64,000 nucleotides of DNA from Sphingobium estronivorans (GCF_008692605.1 NZ_LFCT01000004.1:124001-188000), one strand, 5' to 3'; positions 17,740 through 26,698 are shown, numbered from the stretch's first letter. Numbers and translations: made by a program. The notes: generated by a model not told the origin, from the letters alone.

Positions 17740-18002
17740 TGGTCGCACGGATCGCCAAGGGGATAGCGCTGGCCGCGCTCGCGCTGGCTTTGGCGTCCTG
17801 CGGCGGTCGTCAGCCCCTGAAACCCGCGCAGGGCCAGCGCTTGCCGGCCGTGCCGGTCGGCGCGGCGACCGCTCCTACGGCGGCGCAACTTATCCAGCCG
17901 TCCATTCAGGCACGGCCGGAGCGGAACGTTGAGCTGCTGACCCAATCGAAGGAGCGCGGCGACGATCCCTTCAATGTCCCGCCCGAGCACGATCCCCGTT
18001 AA
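17736..18002 (+). CDS. Small lipoprotein (LptM-like) between argH and lysA
   Basis: An 88-residue protein with a signal peptide ending in LALASCGG (lipobox cysteine near residue 22), followed by a Pro/Gln-rich, unstructured tail. The position next to lysA matches that of short lipoproteins of the LppL/LptM (YifL) type; LptM assists LptD maturation in enterobacteria, but that role is inferred only from size and context. Its ATG overlaps the argH stop (ATGA), so translation is probably coupled. Confidence 0.75.
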   Translation: MMVARIAKGIALAALALALASCGGRQPLKPAQGQRLPAVPVGAATAPTAAQLIQPSIQARPERNVELLTQSKERGDDPFNVPPEHDPR

Positions 18003-18044
18003 GATTGTTTGGGCCCCGTCAAGATTTCTCTAGGATAACAAGCC

Positions 18045-19310
18045 TTGGACCATTTTACCTATGTCGACGGCGCCATGCAGGTGGAGCAGGTGCCCATGGC
18101 GGAGATCGCCGCGCAGGTCGGCACGCCGGTTTATGTCTATTCGACCGCGACGCTGACGCGCCATGTCAATGTGTTCCGTGATGGCTTGTCGCAGCTTGCC
18201 GATCCGCTGATCGCCTTTGCGGTGAAGGCCAATCCCAACGCCGCCGTGCTGGCGACGCTGGCGAAGCTGGGCCTTGGCGCGGACGTGGTGTCGGCGGGCG
18301 AATTGCTGCGCGCCATCGCGGCGGGGATTCCGGCGGACCGGATCGTCTTTTCGGGAGTTGGCAAGACGGCGGCCGAAATGCGGATCGCGCTGGAGCAGGG
18401 CATTTATCAGTTCAATCTGGAGAGCGAACCGGAGGCGGAGATGCTGTCCGAAGTCGCGCTCTCCATGGGGAAGAAGGCGCCTGTCGCCTACCGCATCAAC
18501 CCCGATGTCGATGCAGGCACCCATGCCAAGATCTCGACCGGCAAGTCGGAAAACAAGTTCGGCATCCCCTATGACCGCGCACTGGCAAGCTATGCCGCGG
18601 CCCGTGATCTCCCCGGCCTCGATGTGCAGGGTGTGGCGGTGCATATCGGCAGCCAGCTGACCGACCTCAATCCATTGGAAGCCGCCTTCATCAAGGTCGG
18701 TGCGCTGATCGAGAAGCTGCGCGAGGCTGGCCACGACGTCCGCACCGCCGACCTCGGCGGCGGCTTGGGCGTGCCTTATGATCCGTCACAGCCCTTGCCG
18801 CCCAGCCCCGCCGATTATGGCGCGATGGTTTGCCAGGTGACGCAGGGCTGGAACGTCCGCCTGATGTTCGAGCCGGGTCGCCTGATCGTCGGCAATGCGG
18901 GCGCCCTGCTCTCGCAGGTGGTGCGGGTGAAGCAGGGCGCGCAGGCGCCCTTCGTGATCGTCGATGCGGCGATGAACGACCTGCTGCGGCCGAGCCTTTA
19001 CGACGCCTGGCACGACATTCGCGCCGTTCACCCGAAGGGCGACCGTGCCGCCGCCAATGTCGTGGGGCCGGTGTGCGAGACGGGCGACACCTTCGCCATG
19101 CATCGCGATATGGATGTGGTGGGCGCGGGCGATCTGGTCGCCTTCATGACCGCGGGTGCCTATGGCGCGACCATGGCGAGCACCTACAACAGCCGTGCGC
19201 TGACGCCCGAAGTGCTGGTGTCGGGCGATAAATGGGCCGTGGTCCGTGCCCGTCCGCCGATCGAGGCGCTTATCGAGGGTGACAGCATTCCCGATTGGGT
19301 GAACGACTGA
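18045..19310 (+). CDS. lysA: Diaminopimelate decarboxylase
   Basis: A 421-residue fold-type III PLP enzyme that makes lysine from meso-diaminopimelate. The PLP lysine is in FAVKANPNAAVL (around residue 59). Other blocks are GLGADVVSAGEL, HIGSQLTDL, DLGGGLGVPY, EPGRLIVGNAG and the active-site VCETGD. The start is TTG at 18045 with TAGGATAAC ahead; the protein begins MDHFTYVDGAM. The stop overlaps the next start (TGATG). Confidence 0.96.
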   Translation: MDHFTYVDGAMQVEQVPMAEIAAQVGTPVYVYSTATLTRHVNVFRDGLSQLADPLIAFAVKANPNAAVLATLAKLGLGADVVSAGELLRAIAAGIPADRIVFSGVGKTAAEMRIALEQGIYQFNLESEPEAEMLSEVALSMGKKAPVAYRINPDVDAGTHAKISTGKSENKFGIPYDRALASYAAARDLPGLDVQGVAVHIGSQLTDLNPLEAAFIKVGALIEKLREAGHDVRTADLGGGLGVPYDPSQPLPPSPADYGAMVCQVTQGWNVRLMFEPGRLIVGNAGALLSQVVRVKQGAQAPFVIVDAAMNDLLRPSLYDAWHDIRAVHPKGDRAAANVVGPVCETGDTFAMHRDMDVVGAGDLVAFMTAGAYGATMASTYNSRALTPEVLVSGDKWAVVRARPPIEALIEGDSIPDWVND

Positions 19311-20068
19311 TGCAGAGCCTGCCCGTCTTTCTGCGATTGACGGGCCGGCCTGTCATCCTGACGGGCGAGGGCGAGGCGGCGGATGCCAAGCGCCGGCTGC
19401 TTGAACGGGCCGGCGCAAGGGTGGTGGGCGAGGCGGATGACGCGACGCTCGCCATCGTATCGGACGGTGACGAGGCTACCGTTGCCCGGCTCCGGAAGCG
19501 CGGCATATGGGTGAATGCGACCGACAAACCGGACCTCTGCGATTTCACCTTGCCAGCCATTGTCGACCGTGAGCCGGTACTGATCGCCATCGGCACGGGG
19601 GGCGCTTCTGCGGGGCTGGCCAAGGCGCTGCGCCAGCGGATCGAGGCTTTGCTGCCCACGCGATTGGGCGCGCTGGCGATGGCGCTCCACGATGCCCGCG
19701 GCGCGATCCGGGCGCGCTGGCCTGATGCCGCGGCGCGGCGGCGGGCCATCGATGCCGGGCTGGCGGCGGGCGGGATGATCGATCCGTTGTCGGACAAGGC
19801 TGCCGATACTGTGCCGGAATGGGTCGGCGGAGGGGCCGATGTGAGGGGCGACCGGCGCGAATCGATCAAGCTGCTCTCTGCCGACCCCGACGATCTGACA
19901 CTGCGCGCCGCGCGCCTGCTGGGCGAGGCGGATCGCGTCTATCATGCGCCGGATGTGCCCGCCGCGATCCTCGACCGGGCGCGGGCCGATGCGGTCCGTA
20001 TCGCGGCCAGCACCATGCCCGACGAACCGGGCGGGGGCCTGTCGCTCTGGCTGGAGATGATGCCATAA
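19310..20068 (+). CDS. Siroheme synthase N-domain-like protein (precorrin-2 dehydrogenase/ferrochelatase type)
   Basis: A 252-residue protein resembling the CysG N-terminal/Met8p module without the uroporphyrinogen methyltransferase domain. An NAD-binding start (FLRLTGRPVILTGEGEAADAKRRLL) is followed by WVNATDKPDLCDFTLPAIVDREPVLIAIGTGGASAGLAKALR, the hallmark block of the family. It would oxidise precorrin-2 and insert iron to make siroheme for sulfite reduction. The ATG overlaps the lysA TGA. The C-terminal third is less conserved. Confidence 0.85.
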   Translation: MQSLPVFLRLTGRPVILTGEGEAADAKRRLLERAGARVVGEADDATLAIVSDGDEATVARLRKRGIWVNATDKPDLCDFTLPAIVDREPVLIAIGTGGASAGLAKALRQRIEALLPTRLGALAMALHDARGAIRARWPDAAARRRAIDAGLAAGGMIDPLSDKAADTVPEWVGGGADVRGDRRESIKLLSADPDDLTLRAARLLGEADRVYHAPDVPAAILDRARADAVRIAASTMPDEPGGGLSLWLEMMP

Positions 20069-21018
20069 GCCGGGTTTTTCTCTTCGACGGAGCCAAGGCG
20101 CACGAAATCTCGCTGGAGGACTTCTGCGCGCGGACCGAAGATGCGCCGTTCAGTTGGGTCCATGCCGATGGCTGGCGGGAGGATGCCCGTGCCGTCGCCG
20201 CTCGCTGCGACCATATGCCCCCGGCGGCGCTGTCCGCCCTGCTGGCGCAGGAAACCCGCCCGCGCTGCACGCTGATGGGGCGTGGCGCGCTGGTCAATCT
20301 GCGCGGGCTGGGTGCGGGTGATGACGATAGCGGCGATCCCCTGGTGTCGATCCGCCTGTGGGCGGAGCAGGCACGGGTCATTTCGGTGAGCTATCGCCCG
20401 CTCGCCGCGATGGAGCCGGTCATGGCGCAGATGCTCGCCGGAAAGGTCCGCGATCCGGGCGACCTGATCGCCGCCTTCGCCCAGCAGATCACCGAGGCGC
20501 TGGACCCGGAGGTCGCGGATCTGGGCGACGGGCTGGATGAGATCGAAAGCGCGCTTACCCAGCATGGGCCGGCGGAGGCACGGCGGCGCGTATCGGACAT
20601 CCGCGCGACGGCGATCAGCTATCGCCGCTTCATCGCGCCGCAGCGGCAGGCGCTGGAACGGCTGTCGGCGGCGGAGGCGGAGTGGCTGGAACCCGATGAC
20701 CGGCTGCATCTGCAGGAAGCTGCGGATCGCTGTGCCCGCATGGCCGAGGAACTGGAGGCGGTGCGCGAACGCTCCGCGCTGGCGCATGAAGAACTGACCG
20801 ACCTGCGCGCGGAACAGATGAACCGGCAGGCACTCATCATTTCCATCGTCGCGCTGGTGTTCCTGCCACTGACCTTTCTGACCGGCCTGCTGGGCATGAA
20901 TGTCGAGGGGATTCCCTTCGCCCATGCGCCCTGGGCCTTCTGGGGCGTGGTCGGGGTTTGCGTCGCGATGGCGGCGGGGATCGGCGGCTGGTTCGTCGCG
21001 ACCCAATGGCTGAAATAG
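20065..21018 (+). CDS. zntB: CorA/ZntB-type divalent cation transporter, apparent ATA start
   Basis: A 317-residue CorA-superfamily protein: a long helical cytoplasmic domain followed by two C-terminal helices with the pore motif GLLGMNVEGIP (around residue 277). GMNVEGIP and the soluble-domain pattern point to ZntB rather than CorA. No ATG, GTG or TTG lies near the expected N-terminus; the best start is ATA at 20065 (ATA-AGC-CGG-GTT), with GGAG seven bases upstream and a four-base overlap with the previous stop (ATAA), exactly where an ATGA coupling would sit. The first in-frame ATG comes about 50 codons later. Confidence 0.85.
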   Translation: MSRVFLFDGAKAHEISLEDFCARTEDAPFSWVHADGWREDARAVAARCDHMPPAALSALLAQETRPRCTLMGRGALVNLRGLGAGDDDSGDPLVSIRLWAEQARVISVSYRPLAAMEPVMAQMLAGKVRDPGDLIAAFAQQITEALDPEVADLGDGLDEIESALTQHGPAEARRRVSDIRATAISYRRFIAPQRQALERLSAAEAEWLEPDDRLHLQEAADRCARMAEELEAVRERSALAHEELTDLRAEQMNRQALIISIVALVFLPLTFLTGLLGMNVEGIPFAHAPWAFWGVVGVCVAMAAGIGGWFVATQWLK

Positions 21019-21040
21019 GCGTGCCTCATCGCGCGCGGCC

Positions 21041-21664
21041 CTAATTGCGCGAGGTGTTGAGCCGATCAATCTCGTCATGCAGCGCCTGGATCGAGGAGAC
21101 CAGCCGTGCCCGGTCCGCCTGCATCTCCGCCAGCGCGTCGCGCGTTTCACCCAGTTCCAGAGCGCGGCGCGCGATGCGCGCGTCCAATTCGGCATTGTGC
21201 CGGGTCAGCACGCCCAATTGTTCCGCGCGGGCGCAGAGATGGCGCAGGCGGGCGTCGAGCAGGTCGAAATCATAGGGTTTCACCACATGATCGTCGGCGC
21301 CGGCGTCCAGCGCCTCGACGGCGGATACGGTTTCCTGCCGCCCGCCGATCATCACGAAACAGCTGTTTTCCGCCAAAGCCGCCGCGCGGATCTTCCGCAT
21401 CGTCGCGATGGCGGGCAGCAAGGTCAGCCCCATGTCGATCAGGATGACGTCCGCCGGCCGCGTCACCAGCAGGGAGAGGGCGGCAAAGCCGTTTTCGGCC
21501 AGCGCGACATCATAGCCCAGATGCGACAGCCGCCGCGCGACGACGGCGCGGGAGGTCGCGTCCTCATCCACCAGCAACAGCCGCAACCGGCGCGCGGCGC
21601 GGGCATCGTCCGGGACTTGTCCTTGCCGGGGGCGGCGGATCGCATCGCGTTTCCAAAACTGCAT
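21041..21664 (-). CDS. Atypical response regulator with coiled-coil tail
   Basis: A 207-residue protein with a receiver domain (about residues 28-145) and a predicted coiled coil (about 150-205) but no DNA-binding or enzymatic output domain. The acidic pair (LLLVDEDA), phospho-acceptor aspartate (ILIDMGL) and lysine (HVVKPYD) are present, but the conserved Thr/Ser at the end of beta-4 is glycine (FVMIGG), so signalling may be altered. The ATG at 21664 follows a strong AGGAGGTGA ribosome site; an in-frame GTG three codons earlier overlaps that site. No histidine kinase is adjacent. Confidence 0.85.
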   Translation of the reverse strand: MQFWKRDAIRRPRQGQVPDDARAARRLRLLLVDEDATSRAVVARRLSHLGYDVALAENGFAALSLLVTRPADVILIDMGLTLLPAIATMRKIRAAALAENSCFVMIGGRQETVSAVEALDAGADDHVVKPYDFDLLDARLRHLCARAEQLGVLTRHNAELDARIARRALELGETRDALAEMQADRARLVSSIQALHDEIDRLNTSRN

Positions 21665-21722
21665 GACGTTCACCTCCTGCGGCGGACAGGCTAGGCGGCG
21701 CGCGCAAAGAAATGGTTAACGG

Positions 21723-22370
21723 TCAGGCGGGGCGGGCGTCCGGCGCATAGGCCCGCAGGAAGCAATCGAGGGCGAAGCTGACATCGGCGTCGATCTGCGC
21801 CTCTGTGGGCCGGACGATCTGTCCCATCAGCATCAACTGATGGCAGCCCGAAAGCAGCAGCGTCATGAAGGTGCGCGCCGCCTGTTCCGGGTCTGCCCTG
21901 CGCAAAAGGCCACGGTCCATCGCCTGGTCCAGAAAGGCCGCGACCAACAGGCGAGTATGCCGGGGCGCAAGATTATAGAATATCGCGCCCATTTCGGGAA
22001 AGCGTCCCGCTTCCGACGTGACCAGCCGATTCAGCGCAATGGCATCGGGCGACGTCACCTTGTCCAGCAGGTTGATCCCCAGCTTGCGCAGCGTTCCGTC
22101 AAGGTCGCCCTGGGGATCGAGGATCGCCGCCAGACGCCCGCGATAGGCGGTTGTCGCATCCTCCAGAACGGCGGAGAACAGCGCCTCCTTGGAGGGGAAA
22201 TAGCTCCACAGCGTTCCCTTCGACCCGCCCATTTCCGCCGCGATCGACGACATGGTCGTGGCCGCATAGCCATTGTTCAGGAAGGACCGGGCCGCCACCT
22301 CCAATATCGCCTTGCGCCGGTCGCGGCGGCGCGCCTCCCGGCGGCTGAGGGTGGAATCGCAACTCGTCAT
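21723..22370 (-). CDS. TetR family repressor of the adjacent efflux operon
   Basis: A 215-residue TetR regulator. The N-terminal helix-turn-helix reads ILEVAARSFLNNGYAATTMSSIAAEMGGSKGTLWSYFPSKEALF (residues about 20-65); the remainder is the helical ligand-binding domain, with the TetR_C/AefR-like MTLLLSGCHQLMLMG segment. It is divergent from the OMF-EmrA-EmrB operon. Palindromes next to its start suggest repression of both genes. The predicted -10 lies so close to the ATG that the transcript may be nearly leaderless. Confidence 0.9.
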   Translation of the reverse strand: MTSCDSTLSRREARRRDRRKAILEVAARSFLNNGYAATTMSSIAAEMGGSKGTLWSYFPSKEALFSAVLEDATTAYRGRLAAILDPQGDLDGTLRKLGINLLDKVTSPDAIALNRLVTSEAGRFPEMGAIFYNLAPRHTRLLVAAFLDQAMDRGLLRRADPEQAARTFMTLLLSGCHQLMLMGQIVRPTEAQIDADVSFALDCFLRAYAPDARPA

Positions 22371-22374
22371 AAAA

Positions 22375-22407
22375 GCGTACCATATAGTACGCTATTTCTG
22401 TTGACAA
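22375..22407 (-). promoter_or_regulatory. tetR promoter overlapping operator 1
   Basis: On the minus strand, TTGTCA (22407-22402) and TATGGT (22384-22379) are 17 bases apart, a good sigma-70-type promoter for tetR. The -10 lies inside an 18-bp imperfect palindrome, GCGTACCATATAGTACGC (22375-22392), in which only one position per arm breaks symmetry. This is where a TetR dimer would block its own transcription. Confidence 0.65.
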
Positions 22408-22437
22408 GGATTTGCAACGGGAGCAAACGCCCATTTC

Positions 22438-22453
22438 ATACTATCTGGTACGG
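22438..22453 (+). promoter_or_regulatory. Operator 2 for TetR, in front of efflux operon
   Basis: CATACTATCTGGTACG matches the reverse complement of operator 1 (CGTACTATATGGTACG) at 14 of 16 positions. It lies immediately upstream of the OMF start codon at 22460, about 62 bp from operator 1, so it could block transcription or initiation of the efflux operon. Confidence 0.6.
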
Positions 22454-22459
22454 TTTGAT

Positions 22460-23986
22460 ATGCCCGTGAGTCGTCCCTTGCGCCGCTCTGCCCTTTTGTG
22501 CCGCGCCACCCCGGTGGCGCTGTCCGCATTGCTGCTGTCCGCCTGTGCGGCGGTGCCCGATCTCGGCCCCAAACCGGTCGTGCGCACGCCTGACAGCATT
22601 GCGGCGGAGCGCAGCCTTCAGGCTGGCGCCGTGACCCAATGGCCGTCCGAAGGCTGGTGGCAGGCATACGGCGATCCGCAACTCGATGCGCTGATCGAGG
22701 AAGGCCTGAAGGGATCGCCCGATGTCGCTGCCGCCGCCGCCCGGTTCCGGCAGGCTGGCGCCGTCGCGCAGCAGGCGGGGGCGCCGTTGCTGCCCTCGGT
22801 CGATCTGGACGCGAAGGGGGGCGTCACCAAGTCCAGCTACAATATGGGCATGCCCAAGGAATTCGTGCCCAAGGGCTGGCTCGGCACGGGTCAGGTGGCG
22901 CTGAATTTCGGCTTCGACCTTGATCTGTGGGGCAAGAATCGCGCGGCGCTGGCGGCGGCAACGTCGGAAGCGCGGGCAGCGGAGATCGATGCCCGGCAGG
23001 CGCGGCTGGCGCTGGCGACCGGGGTGGCCGATGCCTATGCCGACCTCGCCCGGCTCTATGATGAGCGGGATATTCAGGCCCGCGCGCTGGAAATTCGCAC
23101 CGCCAGCCGGAAGCTGGTGGCGGATCGCCGTGCCAATGGGCTGGAAACGCGCGGCAGCGAGCGGCAGGCCGATGCCACCGTGTCCTCCGCCAAGGCGCAA
23201 CTCGCCGCCGCCGATCAGGCAATTGCGGTGCGTCAGCACCAGATCGCGGCGCTGATCGGTGCCGGGCCGGACCGGGGCATCGCCATGGAGCGGCCCAAGC
23301 TGGGCGCGATTGCCCCGCTCGGTCTGCCCGCCGATGTCACCACCAATCTGGTCGCACGCCGCCCGGACATTGCCGCCGCGCTTGCCCGGACGGAAGCCGC
23401 CGCCAAGCGGATCAAGGTGGCGCGGGCCGATTTCTTCCCTGCCATCCGCCTGAGCGCGCTGATCGGGGTGCAGTCGCTGGGTTATCAGACGCTGCTTCAG
23501 GGTAGCCAGTTTGTCGGTGGGCCCAGCCCCTTCACGGATACGCTGTTCAAGAAGGACTCGCTGTTCGGCAGTGCCGGGCCGGCGGTCAGCCTGCCGATCT
23601 TCCATGGCGGTGCGCTCAGCGGCCAGTATCGGGGCGTCCGCGCCGCCTATGATGAGGCGGTGGCATCCTACGACAAGACCGTTCTGGGCGCCTATCGGGA
23701 GGTTGCCGATGCCGTGACCGGGCGCCAGACGCTGGATCAGCGGCTGGCCGACGCCCGCGCGGGGCTGGCCGCGTCCGAGGAAGCCTATGGCATCGCCCGC
23801 CAGCGTTATGAAGGCGGCCTCAACACCTATCTTGACGTGCTGAATGTGGAGGACCAGCTTTTGGCCACCCGTCAGGCCGTCGCCGAGCTGGAGGCGAGCG
23901 CCTTCACGCTCGACATTGCCCTTATTCGCGCGCTGGGCGGCGGATTTGCCGCCAGCGTCCCTTCCAAGGATATTCCCAATGGCTGA
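22460..23986 (+). CDS. NodT-family outer-membrane efflux lipoprotein
   Basis: A 508-residue outer-membrane factor. The signal peptide ends in the lipobox ALLLSACA, followed by GPKPVVRTPDS and SEGWWQAYGDPQLDALIEEGL, typical of NodT/OprM-type factors. Two internally related OEP repeats follow (FDLDLWGKNRAALAAATSEARA near 160; VARRPDIAAALARTEAAAKRIKVARADFFPAIRLS near 305). The ATG at 22460 gives the signal peptide; an in-frame TTG at 22412 would extend it through operator 2. It heads the three-gene efflux operon with emrA-emrB, whose first base overlaps its end. Confidence 0.93.
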   Translation: MPVSRPLRRSALLCRATPVALSALLLSACAAVPDLGPKPVVRTPDSIAAERSLQAGAVTQWPSEGWWQAYGDPQLDALIEEGLKGSPDVAAAAARFRQAGAVAQQAGAPLLPSVDLDAKGGVTKSSYNMGMPKEFVPKGWLGTGQVALNFGFDLDLWGKNRAALAAATSEARAAEIDARQARLALATGVADAYADLARLYDERDIQARALEIRTASRKLVADRRANGLETRGSERQADATVSSAKAQLAAADQAIAVRQHQIAALIGAGPDRGIAMERPKLGAIAPLGLPADVTTNLVARRPDIAAALARTEAAAKRIKVARADFFPAIRLSALIGVQSLGYQTLLQGSQFVGGPSPFTDTLFKKDSLFGSAGPAVSLPIFHGGALSGQYRGVRAAYDEAVASYDKTVLGAYREVADAVTGRQTLDQRLADARAGLAASEEAYGIARQRYEGGLNTYLDVLNVEDQLLATRQAVAELEASAFTLDIALIRALGGGFAASVPSKDIPNG

Positions 23987-25142
23987 CGCCACGCCCGAAT
24001 TCACCGCGCAAGCGAGCAAGGCCGAAACGGCCGACGATGCCGCCGCGCAGCGTCAGGAAAACCGGAAGAAATGGCTGGTGCGGCTGGCTTTGGCCGTACT
24101 GATTGTCGGCGCGGCCTATGCGCTCTGGTATCTGCTTGTGGGCCGCAACCATGTCAGCACCGACAATGCCTATGTGAATGCGGAGGTGGCGCAGGTGACG
24201 CCGCTGATTTCCGCCCAGGCGGTCGAGATACTCGTGACCGATACGCAATCGGTCAAGCGCGGCGACATATTGGTGAAGCTCGATCCGACCAACGCCCGGA
24301 TCGCCGTGGCGCAGGCGGAGGCCGATCTTGCCGAAGCGCGTCGCCGCTTCCGCCAGACGGTCGCGACCAGCGGTGCACTGGCCGCGCAGGTCGACGCCCG
24401 CGGCGCCGACATCGCGCAGGCCCGCGCGCAACTGGCGACGGCGCAGGCCGATTTCGACAAGGCCCGCATCGACCTCAAGCGGCGCGAAGCGCTGGCCCCC
24501 AACGGCGCCGTCTCCGGCGAGGAACTGACCAGCGCGCGCAAGGGCTATGCAGCGGCGCAGGCGGCGCTGGATCAGGCGCGGGCCGGCGTGGCGACGGCGG
24601 AGGCGACGCGCGGCGCGGCCACCGGCCAACTCGCGGCCAATGACGCGCTCGTGCGCGGATCGACCATCGACACCGATCCCGCCGTGCTGGCGGCCAAGGC
24701 AAAGCTGGACAATGCCCGGCTGGACCTCGACCGCTCGATCATCCGCGCGCCGATCGACGGCGTGGTGACGCGGCGGTCGGTGCAGGTCGGCCAGCGCGTC
24801 GCGCAGGGCACGCCGATCATGAGCATCGTCCCGCTCGCGCAGGTCTATGTCGACGCCAATTTCAAGGAACGCCAGCTGGGCCGGGTGAAGGTGGGCATGC
24901 CCGCCACCGTCACGTCCGACCTGTATGGCAGCGGCGTCGTCTATCATGGCAAGGTCGTCGGCTTTTCCGGCGGCACGGGGTCGTCCATGGCGCTGATCCC
25001 GGCGCAGAACGCGACCGGCAACTGGATCAAGGTGGTGCAACGCCTGCCCGTGCGTATCGCGCTCGACCCCAGGGAACTGGCCGCGCACCCGTTGCGCGTC
25101 GGCCTTTCCATGGACGCCGAGATCGATCTTTCCGGCGAATAA
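23979..25142 (+). CDS. emrA: EmrA/HlyD-type membrane fusion protein
   Basis: A 387-residue periplasmic adaptor with one N-terminal helix (WLVRLALAVLIVGAAYALWYLL, about 30-51), a lipoyl/biotinyl-like half (HVSTDNAYVNAEVAQVTPLI), a long alpha-helical hairpin rich in Ala/Gln/Arg (about 105-230) and the second lipoyl half (LDRSIIRAPIDGVVTRRSVQVGQRV). It bridges the MFS pump and the outer-membrane factor. It overlaps the upstream gene by eight bases and lies 13 bp before the pump gene. Drug or solvent export is inferred from family and from the TetR regulator. Confidence 0.93.
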   Translation: MADATPEFTAQASKAETADDAAAQRQENRKKWLVRLALAVLIVGAAYALWYLLVGRNHVSTDNAYVNAEVAQVTPLISAQAVEILVTDTQSVKRGDILVKLDPTNARIAVAQAEADLAEARRRFRQTVATSGALAAQVDARGADIAQARAQLATAQADFDKARIDLKRREALAPNGAVSGEELTSARKGYAAAQAALDQARAGVATAEATRGAATGQLAANDALVRGSTIDTDPAVLAAKAKLDNARLDLDRSIIRAPIDGVVTRRSVQVGQRVAQGTPIMSIVPLAQVYVDANFKERQLGRVKVGMPATVTSDLYGSGVVYHGKVVGFSGGTGSSMALIPAQNATGNWIKVVQRLPVRIALDPRELAAHPLRVGLSMDAEIDLSGE

Positions 25143-25155
25143 GGAAGCTTTTTCC

Positions 25156-26685
25156 GTGAGCCGTCCGGCAGAGACATTCTCGCTCCTGGCGCCCCGTCAT
25201 CGCCTGCTGGCGGGGCTGACGCTGGCGCTCAGCAATTTCATGGTCGTGCTCGACCTGACCATCGCCAATGTCTCGGTGCCGCATATCGCCGGCAATCTGG
25301 GCATTTCCGCGGATCAGGGCACCTGGGTCATCACCAGCTATGCCGTGGCGGAGGCGATCTGCGTGCCGCTGACCGGCTGGCTGGCGCAGCGTTTCGGCGC
25401 GGTGCGGCTGTTCATCCTGGGCATGGTCGGTTTCGGCCTGTTTTCGCTACTGTGCGGCCTGTCGATGAGCCTGGGCATGCTGGTCGTGTGCCGCATCGGC
25501 CAGGGCCTGTGCGGTGGGCCGCTGATGCCCATGTCGCAGACGTTGCTGATGCGCATCTATCCACCGGAACAGCGGGGGCGCGTCATGGGGCTGTGGGCGA
25601 TGACGACGTTGCTGGGACCGGCCATGGGGCCGATCATCGGCGGCTATATCAGCGACAATTGGAGCTGGCACTGGATCTTCTTCATCAACCTGCCGATCGC
25701 CGTCCTGTGCGTCTTTTCCGCGCTGGTTCTGCTCCGCCCGGTGGAAACGGAACGGGTGAAACTGCCCATCGACTATGTCGGTCTGGGGTTGTTGATCTTC
25801 TGGATCGGTTGTCTGCAGATCATGCTGGATATCGGGCGAGATCATGACTGGTTCGGCGACCCGTTCATCGTTGCGCTGGCGGTGCTGGCCGGGCTCGGTT
25901 TCTGCGTCTTCCTGATCTGGGAACTGACCGAGGAGCATCCCATCGTCGACCTGCGCGTGTTCCGCCATATCGGCTTCACCTCCGGCGTGTTCACGCTGGC
26001 GCTGTGTTTCGGCGCCTATTTTGCGGGCATCGTCGTCATCCCGCAATGGTTGCAGATGTCGATGGGCTATACCGCCGCCTGGTCGGGGCTGGCGACGGCG
26101 ATGACGGCGATGACGGCGCTGTTCGTCGCGCCCGTTGCCGGACGGTTGGTGAGCAAGGTCGATGTGCGCATCATGATTTCGGCCGGGGTCTCCTGGATTG
26201 GCCTGATGACGCTGTGGCGGGCACAATGGAGCATGGACGCCGATTTCTGGACGATCGCGCTGCCGCAGTTCGTCCAGGGCTTTGGCATGCCCTTCTTCAT
26301 GATCCCGCTGACGACGCTGACTCTGGGATCGGTCCGGCCGGAGGAAACCGCCTCCGCCGCGGGCATGCAGAATTTCCTTCGCACGCTGGCCATCGCCATT
26401 TCCACCTCGATCGTGCTCACCGGCTGGAGCGACGGGCAGCGGGTGTCGCGCAACGAAATGGCCGGTGCGCTGAATGCCGATCCGACCATGGCCGATCTGG
26501 CCAGCCGGGGCTTCACCCAGGAACAATCGCGGCAGGTCGTGTCCAACCTGGTCGACGCGCAGTCCCTGGTGGTGTCGATGAACCATGTCTTTTATGCTGC
26601 GGCGATGGTGCTGTTCCTGGCGGCCGCGCTGGTGTGGCTGGCGCCGCGTCCGACCGGCAAGGTGGATACGTCCGCCGCGCACTGA
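25156..26685 (+). CDS. emrB: EmrB/QacA-type MFS multidrug exporter, DHA2 family
   Basis: A 509-residue inner-membrane antiporter with 14 predicted helices. Motifs include FMVVLDLTIANVSVPHIAGNLG (motif D1 region), WLAQRFGAVRLF (motif A), and GPAMGPIIGGYISDNWSWHWIFFINLPI (motif C plus the DHA2 landmark). The GTG start at 25156 follows AAGGAAG. It completes a tripartite EmrAB-TolC-like system together with the preceding adaptor and NodT lipoprotein, with proton-driven export across both membranes. Substrate unknown. Confidence 0.95.
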   Translation: MSRPAETFSLLAPRHRLLAGLTLALSNFMVVLDLTIANVSVPHIAGNLGISADQGTWVITSYAVAEAICVPLTGWLAQRFGAVRLFILGMVGFGLFSLLCGLSMSLGMLVVCRIGQGLCGGPLMPMSQTLLMRIYPPEQRGRVMGLWAMTTLLGPAMGPIIGGYISDNWSWHWIFFINLPIAVLCVFSALVLLRPVETERVKLPIDYVGLGLLIFWIGCLQIMLDIGRDHDWFGDPFIVALAVLAGLGFCVFLIWELTEEHPIVDLRVFRHIGFTSGVFTLALCFGAYFAGIVVIPQWLQMSMGYTAAWSGLATAMTAMTALFVAPVAGRLVSKVDVRIMISAGVSWIGLMTLWRAQWSMDADFWTIALPQFVQGFGMPFFMIPLTTLTLGSVRPEETASAAGMQNFLRTLAIAISTSIVLTGWSDGQRVSRNEMAGALNADPTMADLASRGFTQEQSRQVVSNLVDAQSLVVSMNHVFYAAAMVLFLAAALVWLAPRPTGKVDTSAAH

Positions 26686-26698
26686 TCGGCACGCGCGC

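Noticed and set aside
22401..22429. Forward sigma-70 promoter for the efflux operon starting at TTGACA
   Set aside because: The -35 is perfect but the hexamer 17 bases on is CAAACG, not a -10; the TTGACA is better explained as overlapping the complementary -35 of tetR.
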